From Acidobacteriota bacterium (GTDB lineage Bacteria; Acidobacteriota; Blastocatellia; Chloracidobacteriales; Chloracidobacteriaceae), in the NCBI GenBank assembly GCA_016208495.1, contig JACQXX010000047.1, positions 1-58,455 on the forward strand: a stretch of 58,455 bases of DNA, written 5' to 3'. Below the pieces are notes generated by a model. That model was not told the DNA's origin, made no database searches, and saw nothing but the letters and a program-made list of their open reading frames with translations. This document shows, in pieces, positions 25,995 to 36,362 of this stretch (position 1 is the first letter of the stretch; the number at the start of each line of letters is the position of its first letter). The translations under genes were made by a program, and so were the position numbers.

Positions 25995-28900
25995 CTATTC
26001 GTCAGTCACTTTAATAATCTCGGTCTGGCTTCGGCCAAAGGTTTCAGGTGAATACATTTCTTCAGCTTTGGCCGGTGGTACCAGGAATTTCCCTGGTGTG
26101 GTCGCCACGGCAAAAAAGCTGTAGGTGTAGACGCCTTCTGAAAGCAAAGCCGTGAACGCTTCGGCCCGGTTGTCGCGCAGGTTCTGATGGTCAAACCAGG
26201 AACGTTGCCACCAGTTCAACCGGGGTGGTTCTTCGTCATCTGGAAGCCTCGGCGTGGTGGCCAGCGCCGGATTCAAAATCTCCAATCCAGCCGGGAGCGG
26301 ACAACTGAGCGCGACGTGAGCACGGCGGGCGGGCGCCACCATCCTGACCGTGACTTTGACCCGCGCTCCAGCCCGGATTTGCCATTCAGTGGCAGAAATT
26401 CGTTTTACATCGGCTGGATTGTCAACCGCACTGTACTCACGCGAAATGGTAAATCCGGCTTCCAGTGGAGGGAGCATCACTTCTTTCGGTGCGTAGCTCA
26501 ACCCCAGCCGATAATACATCCGACCCACCCCGTTTTTGCCGAGCGTGATGGATTTCGTTTCGCCAGGTTTTCCCACCTGATTCAAAGGAATTCCAATCTG
26601 ATGCTGGTCGGCAGTTCGGCCAGCGAAGCGATGCTCTCCGGCAAACGTGTCATGCAGCCAGACCCGAGCCAGAAAGTCAGGTGTTTGTTTTTCAAAGGTT
26701 GAGAAATAGCGTTCGAGCGCGAGCAGGACAAAAGCATTTTCCTGGGTGTTTGACCAGCGACCGTTGACGCGATGGGCCAGCAGTCCCCGGACGAGTTTGG
26801 GAATCAGGTCGCTGTCAGGTTTTACCAAAAGCAGCGCGTCGAGGATGACTGCATCAGTGCGGCGGTTGGAATGCAAGAGCACGGCGGCCCCATCGGAATA
26901 GGATTCGACAAAGCTGGCGGCACCAGCAGTTTCGGTGATGCGGTTGCTCATCACGTGCAGCAGGGCGCTGAGTTCCAACTTTGTATCTGGATTTTTAGCC
27001 AGCACAGGGAGCAACCAGCCAATGGCCTCGATAGGGAGTTTGTCAGCACCAGTTTCCTTGACCAGCTCCCTGGCGGCGCCAGCATCGCTATCACCAGTCA
27101 AATGCCGAACATACAGCGCATAGGCCAGCAACGTTTGGCGTGACTCAGGGCTGTATTCTTTTGGGATGTGATCTTTGATCTTCGAAAGGTAGTCTTTGGA
27201 ACTTCCCAGCAAAAAATGAGGGACGGTATACCCTTTTTGTTTGGCTCGAATCAGGGCATGGGCCACGTGAATGCTGAGAAACGGCAGCGGTTTTTCACTC
27301 CGAGACCAGAACCCAAATCCACCATGAAGGTCGTGAACTTTTTCAAGCTGGTCGAGGTCAGCCGCGACCTGTGTTTGATATGCTTCCGGGGTTGGCCGGC
27401 CCAGTGCGCGAAGTTCGGTCAATACTTCTTGCAAGGCTGTAATGGCCAGAATTCGAGATGCAATCTGCTCAGTACAGCGATAGGGATAGTCCATCAGGTA
27501 CAACACGGCATCCGTCAGCGTCTGGAGTTGGGTTGAGGAGGTTGTCATTTCAAGCTGACTGAATTCAGGTCGAGCATCGGTGGGAATTGTCAAAGGCAAT
27601 TGAATCGTTCCTCCCTGGAGTTCCCCATAGGTTGCAACGGCTTCGGTCATCGTGGGCGGTTTCACCGGAAACGATCCGCTGGCAGCATCACTGGCCAGGT
27701 CTGAACTGGCCACGACCTGGAAAAAGACGGCGCCTGTGGTTTGTGGAATAGCTGGAAATCGAACTTCAACCCGGTCATGAGCTGGAACCAAAACCATGTG
27801 CCCGGCACCCTGGGGAAAATTCATCTGCCCGGATTGGATGGCCACTTTGATGTGCTGAGCCTGGTCGGTTTGATTGTGGATCGTCACCGGAAGTTCAAAC
27901 TCATCACCGAAGTTGAGAAATCGTGGCGCCGATGGGCGCACCATCAACGGAAGCCACGTCGTGATGGTTGATTCACCTTTGCCAAAGCATTTTTCGCCGT
28001 CAGTTGCCAGGGCAATTACTCGATACCGGGTCAGGTTGTCAGGCATGGTGACGGTGACCACCGCTTTGCCGTCGGCATCGGTCACCACTGACGGGGCAAA
28101 AACCGCCAGCGGATCAAAATTGGACCGCAATGGAATTGGTTGTGCTGACTGGTTTGGGGTGGCGATAGCATCTTGGGCCAGACCAGACTGAGGTCCCGCT
28201 TCACGATTTTTGCTTGAGGATTCTTCCGTTGTGATCCGAGCCTGACGCTTGAGCACATACGACGTGATCGGGAGAAACCGATCAGCCGCGGGCCTGACCT
28301 GTAACAGGCTGGTGATATCAGTTGTTAATTCTGATTCCGAGGCTCGCCGAATTGAATCACGAAGGGTTTGAAAATTACTTCCGAATAACTGGTCACGATG
28401 CATCACCTCGACTGGATCCTGAATTTCACCGTTGACCAGTGCCAGTATGGCTTCATCCACCACCGCAACCACACATTCACTCTCCGGAACTGGTTTCCCG
28501 GTATGGTCCCGGACTTCCAGATTGATGGTGGTCGCTGACCCCGGTGCAAGCTGGTCAACCAGTGGTTTGGCGGTGACAGAGAGGGTACGGGAGCGCGACG
28601 AGACCGGAATCTCAATCCAACCGGTGGCAGAGATTGGGCATTTGGGAAGCTGGAACAGTTCGGTGCCATCTTCATCGGCTCGAACCATTTCGCCACGCAG
28701 GTAAACCGAAACGCGAATGGCTGGAATGAAGTTGTCTTCAAGTGGAACGTGCAGCACCTGGGATAACTCATTGAGTTCGATGGAGTGATAGGTGATGATG
28801 CCGTCCCGTTCGACGGTCATCATACCCTGGGCTGGGAGAAATGGTGAATTCACCAGAACGTGGGCCGTTTCACCCGGCTGGTATTCCTTTTTGTCAGGGA

Positions 28901-31900
28901 TGAGTTCAAATTCCAGGTCGTTAACCCAGTTGGTAAAGTGTCTTTTTTCACGCGAAACCCAGACCGAAGCTTCAGTTTCAGACGGACGGCCCTGATCGTC
29001 AACCACGCGGGCTCTGATGACATATTCTCCTCCTGCCGTTGGGGTAAAGCGCCAGATGACTGGTGTTTGATCGGTTGTGATCTGGCCTGTTCCCTGGATT
29101 TCCTCAGTTTCTTGCCAGAGCCCAAAATGGTACGACCGTTGAATTCTGAAAACCTGAAACTGAACGGTTCTTGCAATTTGTGCCACGCCGTCAATCGTTG
29201 TGACGATGGTTTCAATTTCAAATGGTTCGCCTGGGGTAGAAAAAGATCGTCTTGGGTTGAGACCGACATACTGTGTGGCCGGATGGACCAGAAACTGGGT
29301 TGAATTGTAAATTTGCTGGCGGTTGACATCGGCCACGGTGGCTTCAACCTGGACCAGGGTTGGGAATGGCGGGTTGACACTCTCGAAATCAAGGTGGAGC
29401 TGATGCCTGCCCAACCCATCTGTTTTTCCCGTAAATGATTGTTCGTTTTGAAATTCCGGATAGGTTACGTCCCACCAGGGATGCCATTTTCCAAAGGTGA
29501 ATTGATCCCAGTTCGGTGGCGTGTAAGAGGTTTCCGAGGTGGCGATGGTCCACCGAACCTCGGCCTCAGATAAACCATTCCCCGAAAAATACGTTGCCTG
29601 GGCCACGAGTTCGGCTGAACTGCCAGCCATCTGAAGTGGCGCTGGCGGCTGAATCGAAACTTGAAATTCAGGCCGGCGGAATTCTTCAACCTGAAAGGAA
29701 TGCCAGTGAGTCTGGCGGCCCACGTTCGCTTGCGCCTCTGGCAAGACGATTTCAAAATAAATGCGTGCCAAACCCAGTACGGTTGATTCTGGAAGCCGGA
29801 ATTTCCCATCAAATCCGCCAAACCGGTTTGTCGTCAGATGGCCAGTCGCCACTGTATTGCCTATTAAATCTTTCACTTCAAAGCTGAGTGGTGTGGGTTG
29901 GGTGCTTATCCCGATGATATCTCCGCCAGGTTTACTTTCGATAGCTCGGATCCAGCCTTTGAAGTGGACTTCTTCCCCTGGGCGGTAGATCAAACGGTCA
30001 TCAAAAACAAACCAGTTGAGCCTTTTCTTCAGCGGCTTTCGAAACCAGCCATCTTTTTCAATCCCTGAAAAGAACCGTCCCTGTAAAAGAGCGCTGTCTG
30101 TTCCATGTCGAACTACCAGATACTCGGCAACCGTGCCAGATTCCGGGGTCGGCAAAGGAAGTTCCATCAAGGCGACTCCGGTGTGATCGGTTCGGATCCC
30201 TATTTGTGATGGGAAGAGTGTCACCAGCGCATTGCCAATCGGTTTTCCATTTTGAAGCTGGCTGGATGTGATCAAAAGGTGAGTCGGGTCTTGAAGTGCT
30301 TCGACCGCCATCTGGGTGACCTGGAGCCACTGGTAACTGCGCAGGACCTGATTGTTTTCACCCTGGGTTGAGAGTTCAACGATGGCATGACCAACCGTAC
30401 CAGTTAACGCCGGTCTGAGGTCAATGTTGACTTCATAGCGTTGGATTGGGTCGGATGGGAGGGACAGTTCTTTGTCTTCCAGAAGTTATCCTGGAAAGTT
30501 CAATGTTGCCTGATCCTGGTTCTTGCTGGGTGTGCCGTCAATCCGAGCAAAGGCCGGCCAGTCATCCGGAGTAACTTTAAAAAGTTTCACTCGAACTTTT
30601 GGATGTTTTCGAACATAGGCTCTGGCAATCGGCGGGCCGGCTGGATCAATTGTAACCAGCCTTCCTCCGGACAAATGAAAGTCAGATGGGAAATTGGTTT
30701 GTTGAATCGAAACCTGGGTTTCTCCGGCAAGTGATTGACCAAAAACATCCTTGAGTTGTGGTAGAAAAGTCACCGTGTAGGTTGGTTGTTCCAGCTTCCA
30801 TCCATCAATGAAAATCCGACAGTCTCTGACCGAAATTTCCTGGTATTTCAACGGAGGAGAAACAACGACCTGATCGGGTGAAAATGATTTTTCATCCAGC
30901 GGGTTATTCAGTTCATACCACCATCCATCCTGGTACTGAGTTTCCTGGCTATCCTGCCAGGTTTTTACAATTTTCAGTGGTGAAAACGTGTGAAATGAAA
31001 AAGACTGAGGGGCTGTGGCGTGGAGCGGACCTTCAGTTGATGTGAGGCCGGTATCAAAGATCACTGTCACCTGCGAATCACGCGGTAACGCCTGAACCGG
31101 TTTCAAGACCAGGCACGCCCCAATTTGAGCTGTATCAACCCGCGCTTTGATATCTGGATTGGCTTCGATTTCAGTTTGGGTGGCCAGTCTGACCGGAACG
31201 GTGTGTTTTCCAGCTTTGATCCGCACTTTTTCAAGCACCATGGCCGGGTTCATTCGCTGATTGAATTCGACAAACACGAGCGGGGTCAGTGGCTCGGAAT
31301 CGCTGTCTGGTGAGAAGGAAACCAGCTTCGGTGTGGGGGTTGAAAACGTCCATTCCGAGGTGGTGGGCAGTTTCTTTCCCGCCAGCGACCGGATGTGCGC
31401 CGGAATGGTGACTTTGTACTGAGTCGCCATCGGGAACCGCCCGCCGTCAGGTTCAAACACCAGCGTTTTGGTGCCGACCCAACGCCATTTCCCTGGAGGC
31501 TGCGGTGTCAGTTTGACCGGCACTGGCTGGTTGGAAAGTTCGGCCAGCGATGTCAGCGCCACCATTGGTTCTGAAAACGTCACACTCAGGTTTGGTGCCA
31601 GTTCGACCGTTCCCTGGGGGCGAAAGCGTTCGACTTTGAGCGGCACGTCAGGTCCTGATGTCGTTGATTTTGATGAAGCTGGAAAGGCTGGATTTCCTGA
31701 ACTTGAGAACTGGGGAGGTTTGAGTTGATTTTTGGGAAATTGAAAAGCCGGCTGTGGCGGTTCGGAAGCGTTTGAAATCTGCGGGAGTCGCTGCAATAAA
31801 CTTTGGGTTTGTGCCGGAGTGAGTGGCGAGGGAATCAGCCGGGGTCTGGTGATAACTGAAGGCGTGGATAGCTGGCCTTCCCGGATTTTGATTTTCAAGC

Positions 31901-32042
31901 CGATTTCTGCTTCAGTTTTGGATTGTGGGCTGGTTGATTCCGGTTGAGAAGCGAACGGTACAACCGAAGGCAAGGTACATTCGCACATCCCAGCCACAAC
32001 CACAAAACCCAAAATCCAGAGTCCGTATCGAAATACTCGCAT
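25995..32042 (-). pseudogene. Alpha-2-macroglobulin family protein, copy F, one in-frame TAA
   Basis: One frame of 2015 codons interrupted once by TAA at 30486-30488 (codon 519); no shift of frame. The residue before the stop is the G of a PPGxL motif present in A-D, and the stop occupies the variable x position (L, K, R or W in sisters), so AAA to TAA or similar is a simple cause. Signal peptide (WILGFVVVAGMCEC), Ig-like and MG domains, bait-like region, A2M domain (MPDNLTRYRV), CTEQ thioester at about codon 1523 (27465-27476) and the bMG10-type domain are all present. As sequenced it yields a 518-residue N-terminal piece; the downstream 1438-residue frame starts at an internal Met with no signal. 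A base-calling error is possible. Confidence 0.88.
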
Positions 32043-32136
32043 GTGAATTTCCTCATATTGGTTTTTTGGTAGCCCAGGGCATCTTGTGCACGTGTGGATT
32101 TTGGGTTTGAACTGCGAATCGCAACCCTGTGGGATG

Positions 32137-32252
32137 CTCGGTTGAGTTTCCCCACTTAACCCACGTTTATGCAGTTATTTACGTGGCTGTCAACGCGTTG
32201 ACACTTTTGAGAAAATCCAAAGCGGCGTCAAGTGGACCGCACTCCGAAAATT
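32137..32252. repeat. Intergenic block P, copy 4, with eroded palindromic element
   Basis: GAGTTTCCCCACTTAACC, then the 16-bp palindrome TGTCAACGCGTTGACA (32188-32203), then a short remnant ending GCACTCCGAAAA that matches the right end of the palindromic element with the middle lost. It lies upstream of copy F. Confidence 0.7.
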
Positions 32253-33235
32253 TATTTCCGCTCACATCGGTTTTTGATAATGCCCAGAATGTTGTTTTGA
32301 ATATCCCGCATAATCGCGTCGGTCCACCATCCGGCGTAGAAATTAAATCGTGTCGAAAGCCGGTGGTGGCTGCTCAGGTGCAAAATGACCTGATTGTGAC
32401 CCACCGGCTCCAGCCAGTAGGTGCCATCCAGGACATCAAAAAATGGCCCGCCAACGGTGACGTGTTCGTCCAGCGTCGTCGGAGGAATTGACGCGGTATC
32501 AGCCTTGATCGTGAACGCCAGCTTTTTTTCGCGTTCCCAGGTGGTAATGGTTTCGACAAAGAGGACTTTTCCTTCAAACGTGGCATGGCGGACGCCTCCG
32601 ATGCCTTCGTGGGAAAGCGTGGCTTCGACCGGGCGGGGAAACCCGAGCCGGTGAAACAGGCTGGGTTTGTGTTCCTGTGGTTGAATGGCCGGGACGCGCT
32701 CGATGTTGTGCCAGATGACCGCTGGCGGCGCATTGATTGTGATTTGGGTGTCTACGGTTCGCAATGTTTGCGGCAATTGGAATTGCTGCTCAATCGAACT
32801 GCACACCAGAGGCAAAACCGCACACACAATCAACAGTGGTGCTCCTTTGGTGTGTGAGTCGCCGTCCGTGTCAAAGGCTAACCCCATAAACCCGCCACCG
32901 ATGCTTGAAAAAATCAAAAATATGGGCAAGGCCATGAGAATGCAAATCGAGCCTTCCCACCCCGTCAAAAAGGCCGCCGTCAGCAGAAACAGGCCCGGCA
33001 CCCAGGGCATAAAAATCCGAAAGAGCCAGGACGTTTTTCTTTCAAGCTCAGCAAAGTAAACTACCTGGACCCCCAGTACAAAGGGCACCAGAAAAATAAA
33101 TCCAAAGGTCATCAACCCAAGAAATTTTTGAAATTCAGGTCGGCCAAATGCAAATCGAACCAGTGTTCCATAGAGTATTCCGGCCACGATTCCGCACAAA
33201 ATTGGAACGTAGGGTTTTAAACTTTGTTTTTTCAA
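32252..33235 (-). CDS. Membrane protein with C-terminal SRPBCC (START-like) domain
   Basis: 327 residues. The first ~155 have about five hydrophobic helices (VPILCGIVAGILYGTLV, LMTFGFIFLVPFVLGVQVVY, GLFLLTAAFL, ILMALPIFLIFSSIGGG, LLIVCAVLPLVC). From about residue 160 the pattern ITINAPPAVIWHNIERVPAI, later FVETITTWEREKKLAFTI and YWLEPVGHNQVILHLSSHH, fits an SRPBCC ligand-binding domain, here presumably cytoplasmic or periplasmic and tethered. The ligand is unknown. It sits upstream of copy F on the same strand, but 210 bp and a repeat separate them. Confidence 0.75.
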   Translation of the reverse strand: MKKQSLKPYVPILCGIVAGILYGTLVRFAFGRPEFQKFLGLMTFGFIFLVPFVLGVQVVYFAELERKTSWLFRIFMPWVPGLFLLTAAFLTGWEGSICILMALPIFLIFSSIGGGFMGLAFDTDGDSHTKGAPLLIVCAVLPLVCSSIEQQFQLPQTLRTVDTQITINAPPAVIWHNIERVPAIQPQEHKPSLFHRLGFPRPVEATLSHEGIGGVRHATFEGKVLFVETITTWEREKKLAFTIKADTASIPPTTLDEHVTVGGPFFDVLDGTYWLEPVGHNQVILHLSSHHRLSTRFNFYAGWWTDAIMRDIQNNILGIIKNRCERK

Positions 33236-33301
33236 GCTGAATGCCTCCGGTGAAAGATAGATCTATCCATAAAAACTCAGGATCATCCGGGACACAGTTA
33301 T

Positions 33302-33415
33302 AAGTACCTTACCGAAAATTTCCAGACATTTTAAACCACGAAACACACGAACTACACGAAAAGAATCAAACACTTACCCAATCCAATATCTCAGGAAACT
33401 TATGGCAAGGTACTT
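33302..33415. repeat. Short inverted-repeat element
   Basis: AAGTACCTTACC (33302-33313) and GGCAAGGTACTT (33404-33415) are inverted with one mismatch. Between them is AAACCACGAAACACACGAAC, a purine-rich motif frequent in intergenic DNA of environmental bacteria. Confidence 0.55.
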
Positions 33416-33442
33416 ACCAGTTTGCAATAAGGGCGTCGGCAT

Positions 33443-33735
33443 TTGGTTTTGCACCGCAAAGGGTTGCCGTTCGGATAGCCTGGGCCTACCACCGGAAACA
33501 GGTTTGGATTTCTTCTCCCCCCTCGCACGGCCCGCGCCCCAACGGGGGCGCGGGCCGTGCGAGGGAAATCTGGAGGGTAACCAAATCCGGTGGTGGCGCG
33601 TCCAAAGTGACGCTGACCACCGGCTCGCTTTACTCCATCCCTGCGGGATGAGACCCGGTATTGCCGTACCCGCCATTGTTCATTGCAACTTTGCTCCACC
33701 CCTGCGGGATGAGAACCAAAAACCTACAGGTGAAG
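33443..33735. repeat. GC-hairpin repeat element, copy 1
   Basis: Contains a perfect 20-bp stem with a 4-base loop: CCTCGCACGGCCCGCGCCCC (33521-33540) pairs with 33545-33564. Around it, ACCACCGGAAACAGG and TCCGGTGGTGGCGCG form an outer pair. The same layout recurs at 50189-50479, with changed but still paired stem bases. Motifs such as CCCTGCGGGATGAG appear twice. No gene is credible in 33236-33803. Confidence 0.8.
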
Positions 33736-33803
33736 AAGCTCTGACCCCAAGCCCGTTTTCTTCAGCCATGAGCTTGCGAATCTTCAGCCCCACGCCCTCA
33801 GCC

Positions 33804-34253
33804 CTATGTAAACAGTCCCTTGTTGCCTGATTCTTCGCGGTGGAGCGATTCGACGACAACCGCTGTTCCGTAGGCCAGCACTTCCGTCACGCCCTGCATG
33901 ATTTCGGTCGCATCATAGCGCATGCCGATGATGGCATTCGCTCCAATTTCAGAAGCGTGCAAAACCATGATGTCAAACGCTTCGGCGCGGGTCTCTTCGC
34001 ACAGCCGGGTATAGACCGTGATGTTGCCTCCGACGATGGTCTGGAGGCCGGCGGCAATCGTGCCAATGACTGATCGCGAACGAACGGTAATCCCACGCAC
34101 GACACCCAGATTGCGCACAACCCGGTAGCCTTCGAGTTCAAAGGCGGTGGTCACCATATGATGTGGTAGTGTGTATGGCGCCGAAACCTGATAGGGCGCT
34201 TTTCCGCTGATGGCTTGTTTGGCGTCTTCCAATCGTTCCAATTCGCGTTTCAT
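33804..34253 (-). CDS. YbjQ/UPF0145 family protein
   Basis: 149 residues from the Met at 34253. A frame reaches 34301, but its first 16 codons are palindromic-element sequence, so they are excluded; GGAATTC lies upstream of the chosen ATG. The family is recognised by the [20 protein letters not shown] block and by [19 protein letters not shown] with the following [12 protein letters not shown]. Members form small pentameric barrels of unclear role, often called putative heavy-metal-binding proteins without firm proof. An unusual N-terminal helix ([13 protein letters not shown]) of about 30 residues precedes the core. Confidence 0.85.
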   Translation of the reverse strand: MKRELERLEDAKQAISGKAPYQVSAPYTLPHHMVTTAFELEGYRVVRNLGVVRGITVRSRSVIGTIAAGLQTIVGGNITVYTRLCEETRAEAFDIMVLHASEIGANAIIGMRYDATEIMQGVTEVLAYGTAVVVESLHREESGNKGLFT

Positions 34254-34270
34254 GGCAGTGAATTCCTTTT

Positions 34271-34388
34271 TTGGAGTGCGCCGACTTGTCGGCGCTTTCA
34301 ATTGTGGCGACTTGTCGCCATTTGGTCAAAACAATTCTTCAGCCACAAACCGCTGGAAACCAAAGCAATGGCAAGTTATAGCACTCCA
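34271..34388. repeat. Palindromic element, copy 4
   Basis: TTTGGAGTGCGCCGACTTGT start, second stem GGCGACTTGTCGCC, and right end GCACTCCA. The right-hand stems are eroded. It fills the whole gap between the YbjQ-family gene and the phospholipase gene, whose stop codon is two bases away. Confidence 0.82.
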
Positions 34389-34390
34389 GC

Positions 34391-35719
34391 TTATAGAAAC
34401 GGGCTGAGTTGATGCGCCAGTTTATCGCCGGTTTTATGGAGCACCGTTCGTGCTCTCCATTCGTCAAGTTTGATTTCACGAGCAAATTTCAGGTCATTTT
34501 CAAAAGCCAGCACCATGGCCTGAGCGACGGTCCGGTCCAGAATTGCCCAGCTACATTCAGCATTGAAAAACAGCGACCGTGAATCCAGGTTCGACGACCC
34601 AACCACCGAAATAAAGTCATCGGCCACAATGGTTTTGGCGTGCAAGATGGCTTTCTGGTACTCAAAAATCCGGACGCCGTTTTCAAGCAGTTCGCGGAAA
34701 CAGCCATGGCCAGCGTGCCGAACCAGCGGGACATCGCTGACTCCGGGCAATAACAGTCTGACGTCTACGCCCCGGCGCGCCGTTTCGGTCAAAATATCAA
34801 TGCCAAACGGACGCGGCGCAAAATAGGCATTGGTAATCCAGAGTCGTTCCCGAGCCGCCGCCGCAATTGCCACCAGCGTGGAAATGGCCTCCATTTGTCC
34901 TCGCCCAAACCGGGTATCCATCACCAGCACTCGCGGGCCCACGGCGGTAATCTCGGGGAAAAAGGGAAGTTCGTCGAGTGGGCTGCCACCCGCCCGCCGC
35001 CAGCTTTCTTCAAACACCGCGACCATGGCCTGGGCCAGTTCGCCTTCGCTCCGGGCGTGGGTGTCGCGAAGCGTGCGAATCTTGCGCCGTTTGCGCAGGA
35101 GCGACCCATATTCATCGCCGATGTTCATGCCGCCGGTAAAGGCAATCGTTCGATCAACCACCATAATTTTGCGGTGGTCACGGATATTGAAATATTTTAA
35201 GTGGGTGAACAGTGGATGAAAGAGCCGGGCTTCGATACCACGTGCCTGCATTTTATCCCAAAACAGTTGTTTGGTGGTCCAGGAACCAATGGCATCGGCC
35301 AGGACTTTGACCTTGACCCCTCGATCAGCCGCAGCTTCAAGCAATTCCAACAAGCCTTTTCCCGTTTCATCGTCGCGCAGGATGTAGGATTGGACCAAAA
35401 TTTCGTGCGTGGCGTTCTGGATGGCTTCGATAGCTGACTGAAACGCGGCTTCCCCATGAAAAAATAACTGGACGTAGCGGGTCGAATACATCGGCCCATC
35501 ATCAATTTGCTCCAGCAGATAGGCAAATCCAGGATCTTTCAGCCCTTTGGAAAACCGCCGGGCCAGGGCAGAGATGTTTTGCGGGCGCAACTCTTTGGGC
35601 AGCCGTCGTCCAGCCGCTGGGTGGATTTTCAACCGCGCCGCATACCGCTGGATATACTGGCGGGCAAACCGTTCGAGCAATTCAAAGGGTTTTTTGGGAA
35701 GTTTTGAAGGGAACTTCAT
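34391..35719 (-). CDS. cls: Cardiolipin synthase-like phospholipase D protein
   Basis: 442 residues from MKFPSKLPKKPF at 35719 (a Met 13 codons earlier is possible). Two HKD motifs mark the PLD fold: HRKIMVVD near residue 195 within IRDHRKIMVVDRTIAFTGG, and HAKTIVAD near residue 365 within AILHAKTIVADDFISVVGSS. In cardiolipin synthases these pair to join phosphatidylglycerol units in the inner membrane. There are no N-terminal membrane helices, as in the ClsB type. The length suits a full enzyme. The start lies close to a divergent receiver-domain remnant. Confidence 0.88.
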   Translation of the reverse strand: MKFPSKLPKKPFELLERFARQYIQRYAARLKIHPAAGRRLPKELRPQNISALARRFSKGLKDPGFAYLLEQIDDGPMYSTRYVQLFFHGEAAFQSAIEAIQNATHEILVQSYILRDDETGKGLLELLEAAADRGVKVKVLADAIGSWTTKQLFWDKMQARGIEARLFHPLFTHLKYFNIRDHRKIMVVDRTIAFTGGMNIGDEYGSLLRKRRKIRTLRDTHARSEGELAQAMVAVFEESWRRAGGSPLDELPFFPEITAVGPRVLVMDTRFGRGQMEAISTLVAIAAAARERLWITNAYFAPRPFGIDILTETARRGVDVRLLLPGVSDVPLVRHAGHGCFRELLENGVRIFEYQKAILHAKTIVADDFISVVGSSNLDSRSLFFNAECSWAILDRTVAQAMVLAFENDLKFAREIKLDEWRARTVLHKTGDKLAHQLSPFL

Positions 35720-35725
35720 TGGAAT

Positions 35726-36025
35726 TTGAATGTCAGGGAGGATTTTAGATTGAAACAAATAGTTGAAGAAATTACTTTAGTCACACTATTTTTGGAAACC
35801 GCTCTAACACGACCACGAGGGTTTTGTCTTTGGGCTAAAAACCTTCAAACCCTCATCAAAGCCACCCCTGCCATCCGGCATATTCCCGTGATTGTCTTGA
35901 CAGCCCACGCCAGGTCAACTGACCGGGAGTGGGCGCTTGAAGCAAGTTGTGATGAGTATGATACCAAACCCATTGATTTAGCTCGGTTACTTGAAAAAAT
36001 TGATTTTTATCTGAAAACAAGTTAA
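35726..36025 (+). pseudogene. Response-regulator receiver domain, C-terminal remnant
   Basis: The last ~60 residues (ATPAIRHIPVIVLTAHARST, then EYDTKPIDLARLLEKIDF) are the second half of a receiver domain, including the conserved T/A strand and the KP dipeptide. The first half, with the acid pocket and phospho-acceptor, is missing: the ~38 residues before it do not look like receiver sequence and lie over the 5' end of the phospholipase gene on the other strand. The remnant ends just before the omega-RNA region, so the IscB element may have landed beside or within a kinase/regulator gene whose remainder is at 37637. Confidence 0.7.
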
Positions 36026-36362
36026 TCAGTCAACAGACTCGGTCCTCAAGGGCCGAGCTTGAGTCGTGTCCCCGCGACGCCATCCTGACGGATGGCCGGT
36101 GTGGGAAGACTGATTCAAGCTCCGGTTGACCAGATCCCCTGGCGAAATCCAGGGAAACGATAGGGAAGAATCCATAGGTACCGGCGGATGCCGCCTCAGT
36201 CCGCCGCTCTACGGTGACGTGTTAAAAGGAACGGGAGGGAATTCCGGTGCGCGTCACGTCAAACCTTCCCATATCCGGTCGAGAGGAGGACGGATTCAAC
36301 CAATGGTCACAGTTGGTTGATACGCATACCTCTCCGCAAGGAGAAGAGAGAACATTTTTCTT
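36026..36362 (+). ncRNA. Presumed omega-RNA of the IscB system
   Basis: The 337 bp just upstream of iscB have no open gene but many stems: CTCGG/CCGAG at the left end, GCCATCC-tgac-GGATGGC, CCCTGG-cgaaat-CCAGGG, GGCGGA/TCCGCC, GTGACG/CGTCAC, CAACCAA/TTGGTTG and TCTCC-gcaa-GGAGA near 36331-36344. In IscB loci the guide RNA is encoded here, with the guide at its 5' end taken from flanking DNA. The exact 5' end cannot be read by eye; the guide should lie around or before 36026. Assignment rests on position and structure, not on a covariance model. Confidence 0.75.

Noticed and set aside
30311-30490. Frameshift between the two parts of copy F
   Set aside because: Both parts are in the same frame; only the TAA separates them.
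33400-33830. Small proteins encoded across the GC-hairpin element
   Set aside because: Frames follow the palindrome on both strands and recur with it; no start signals.
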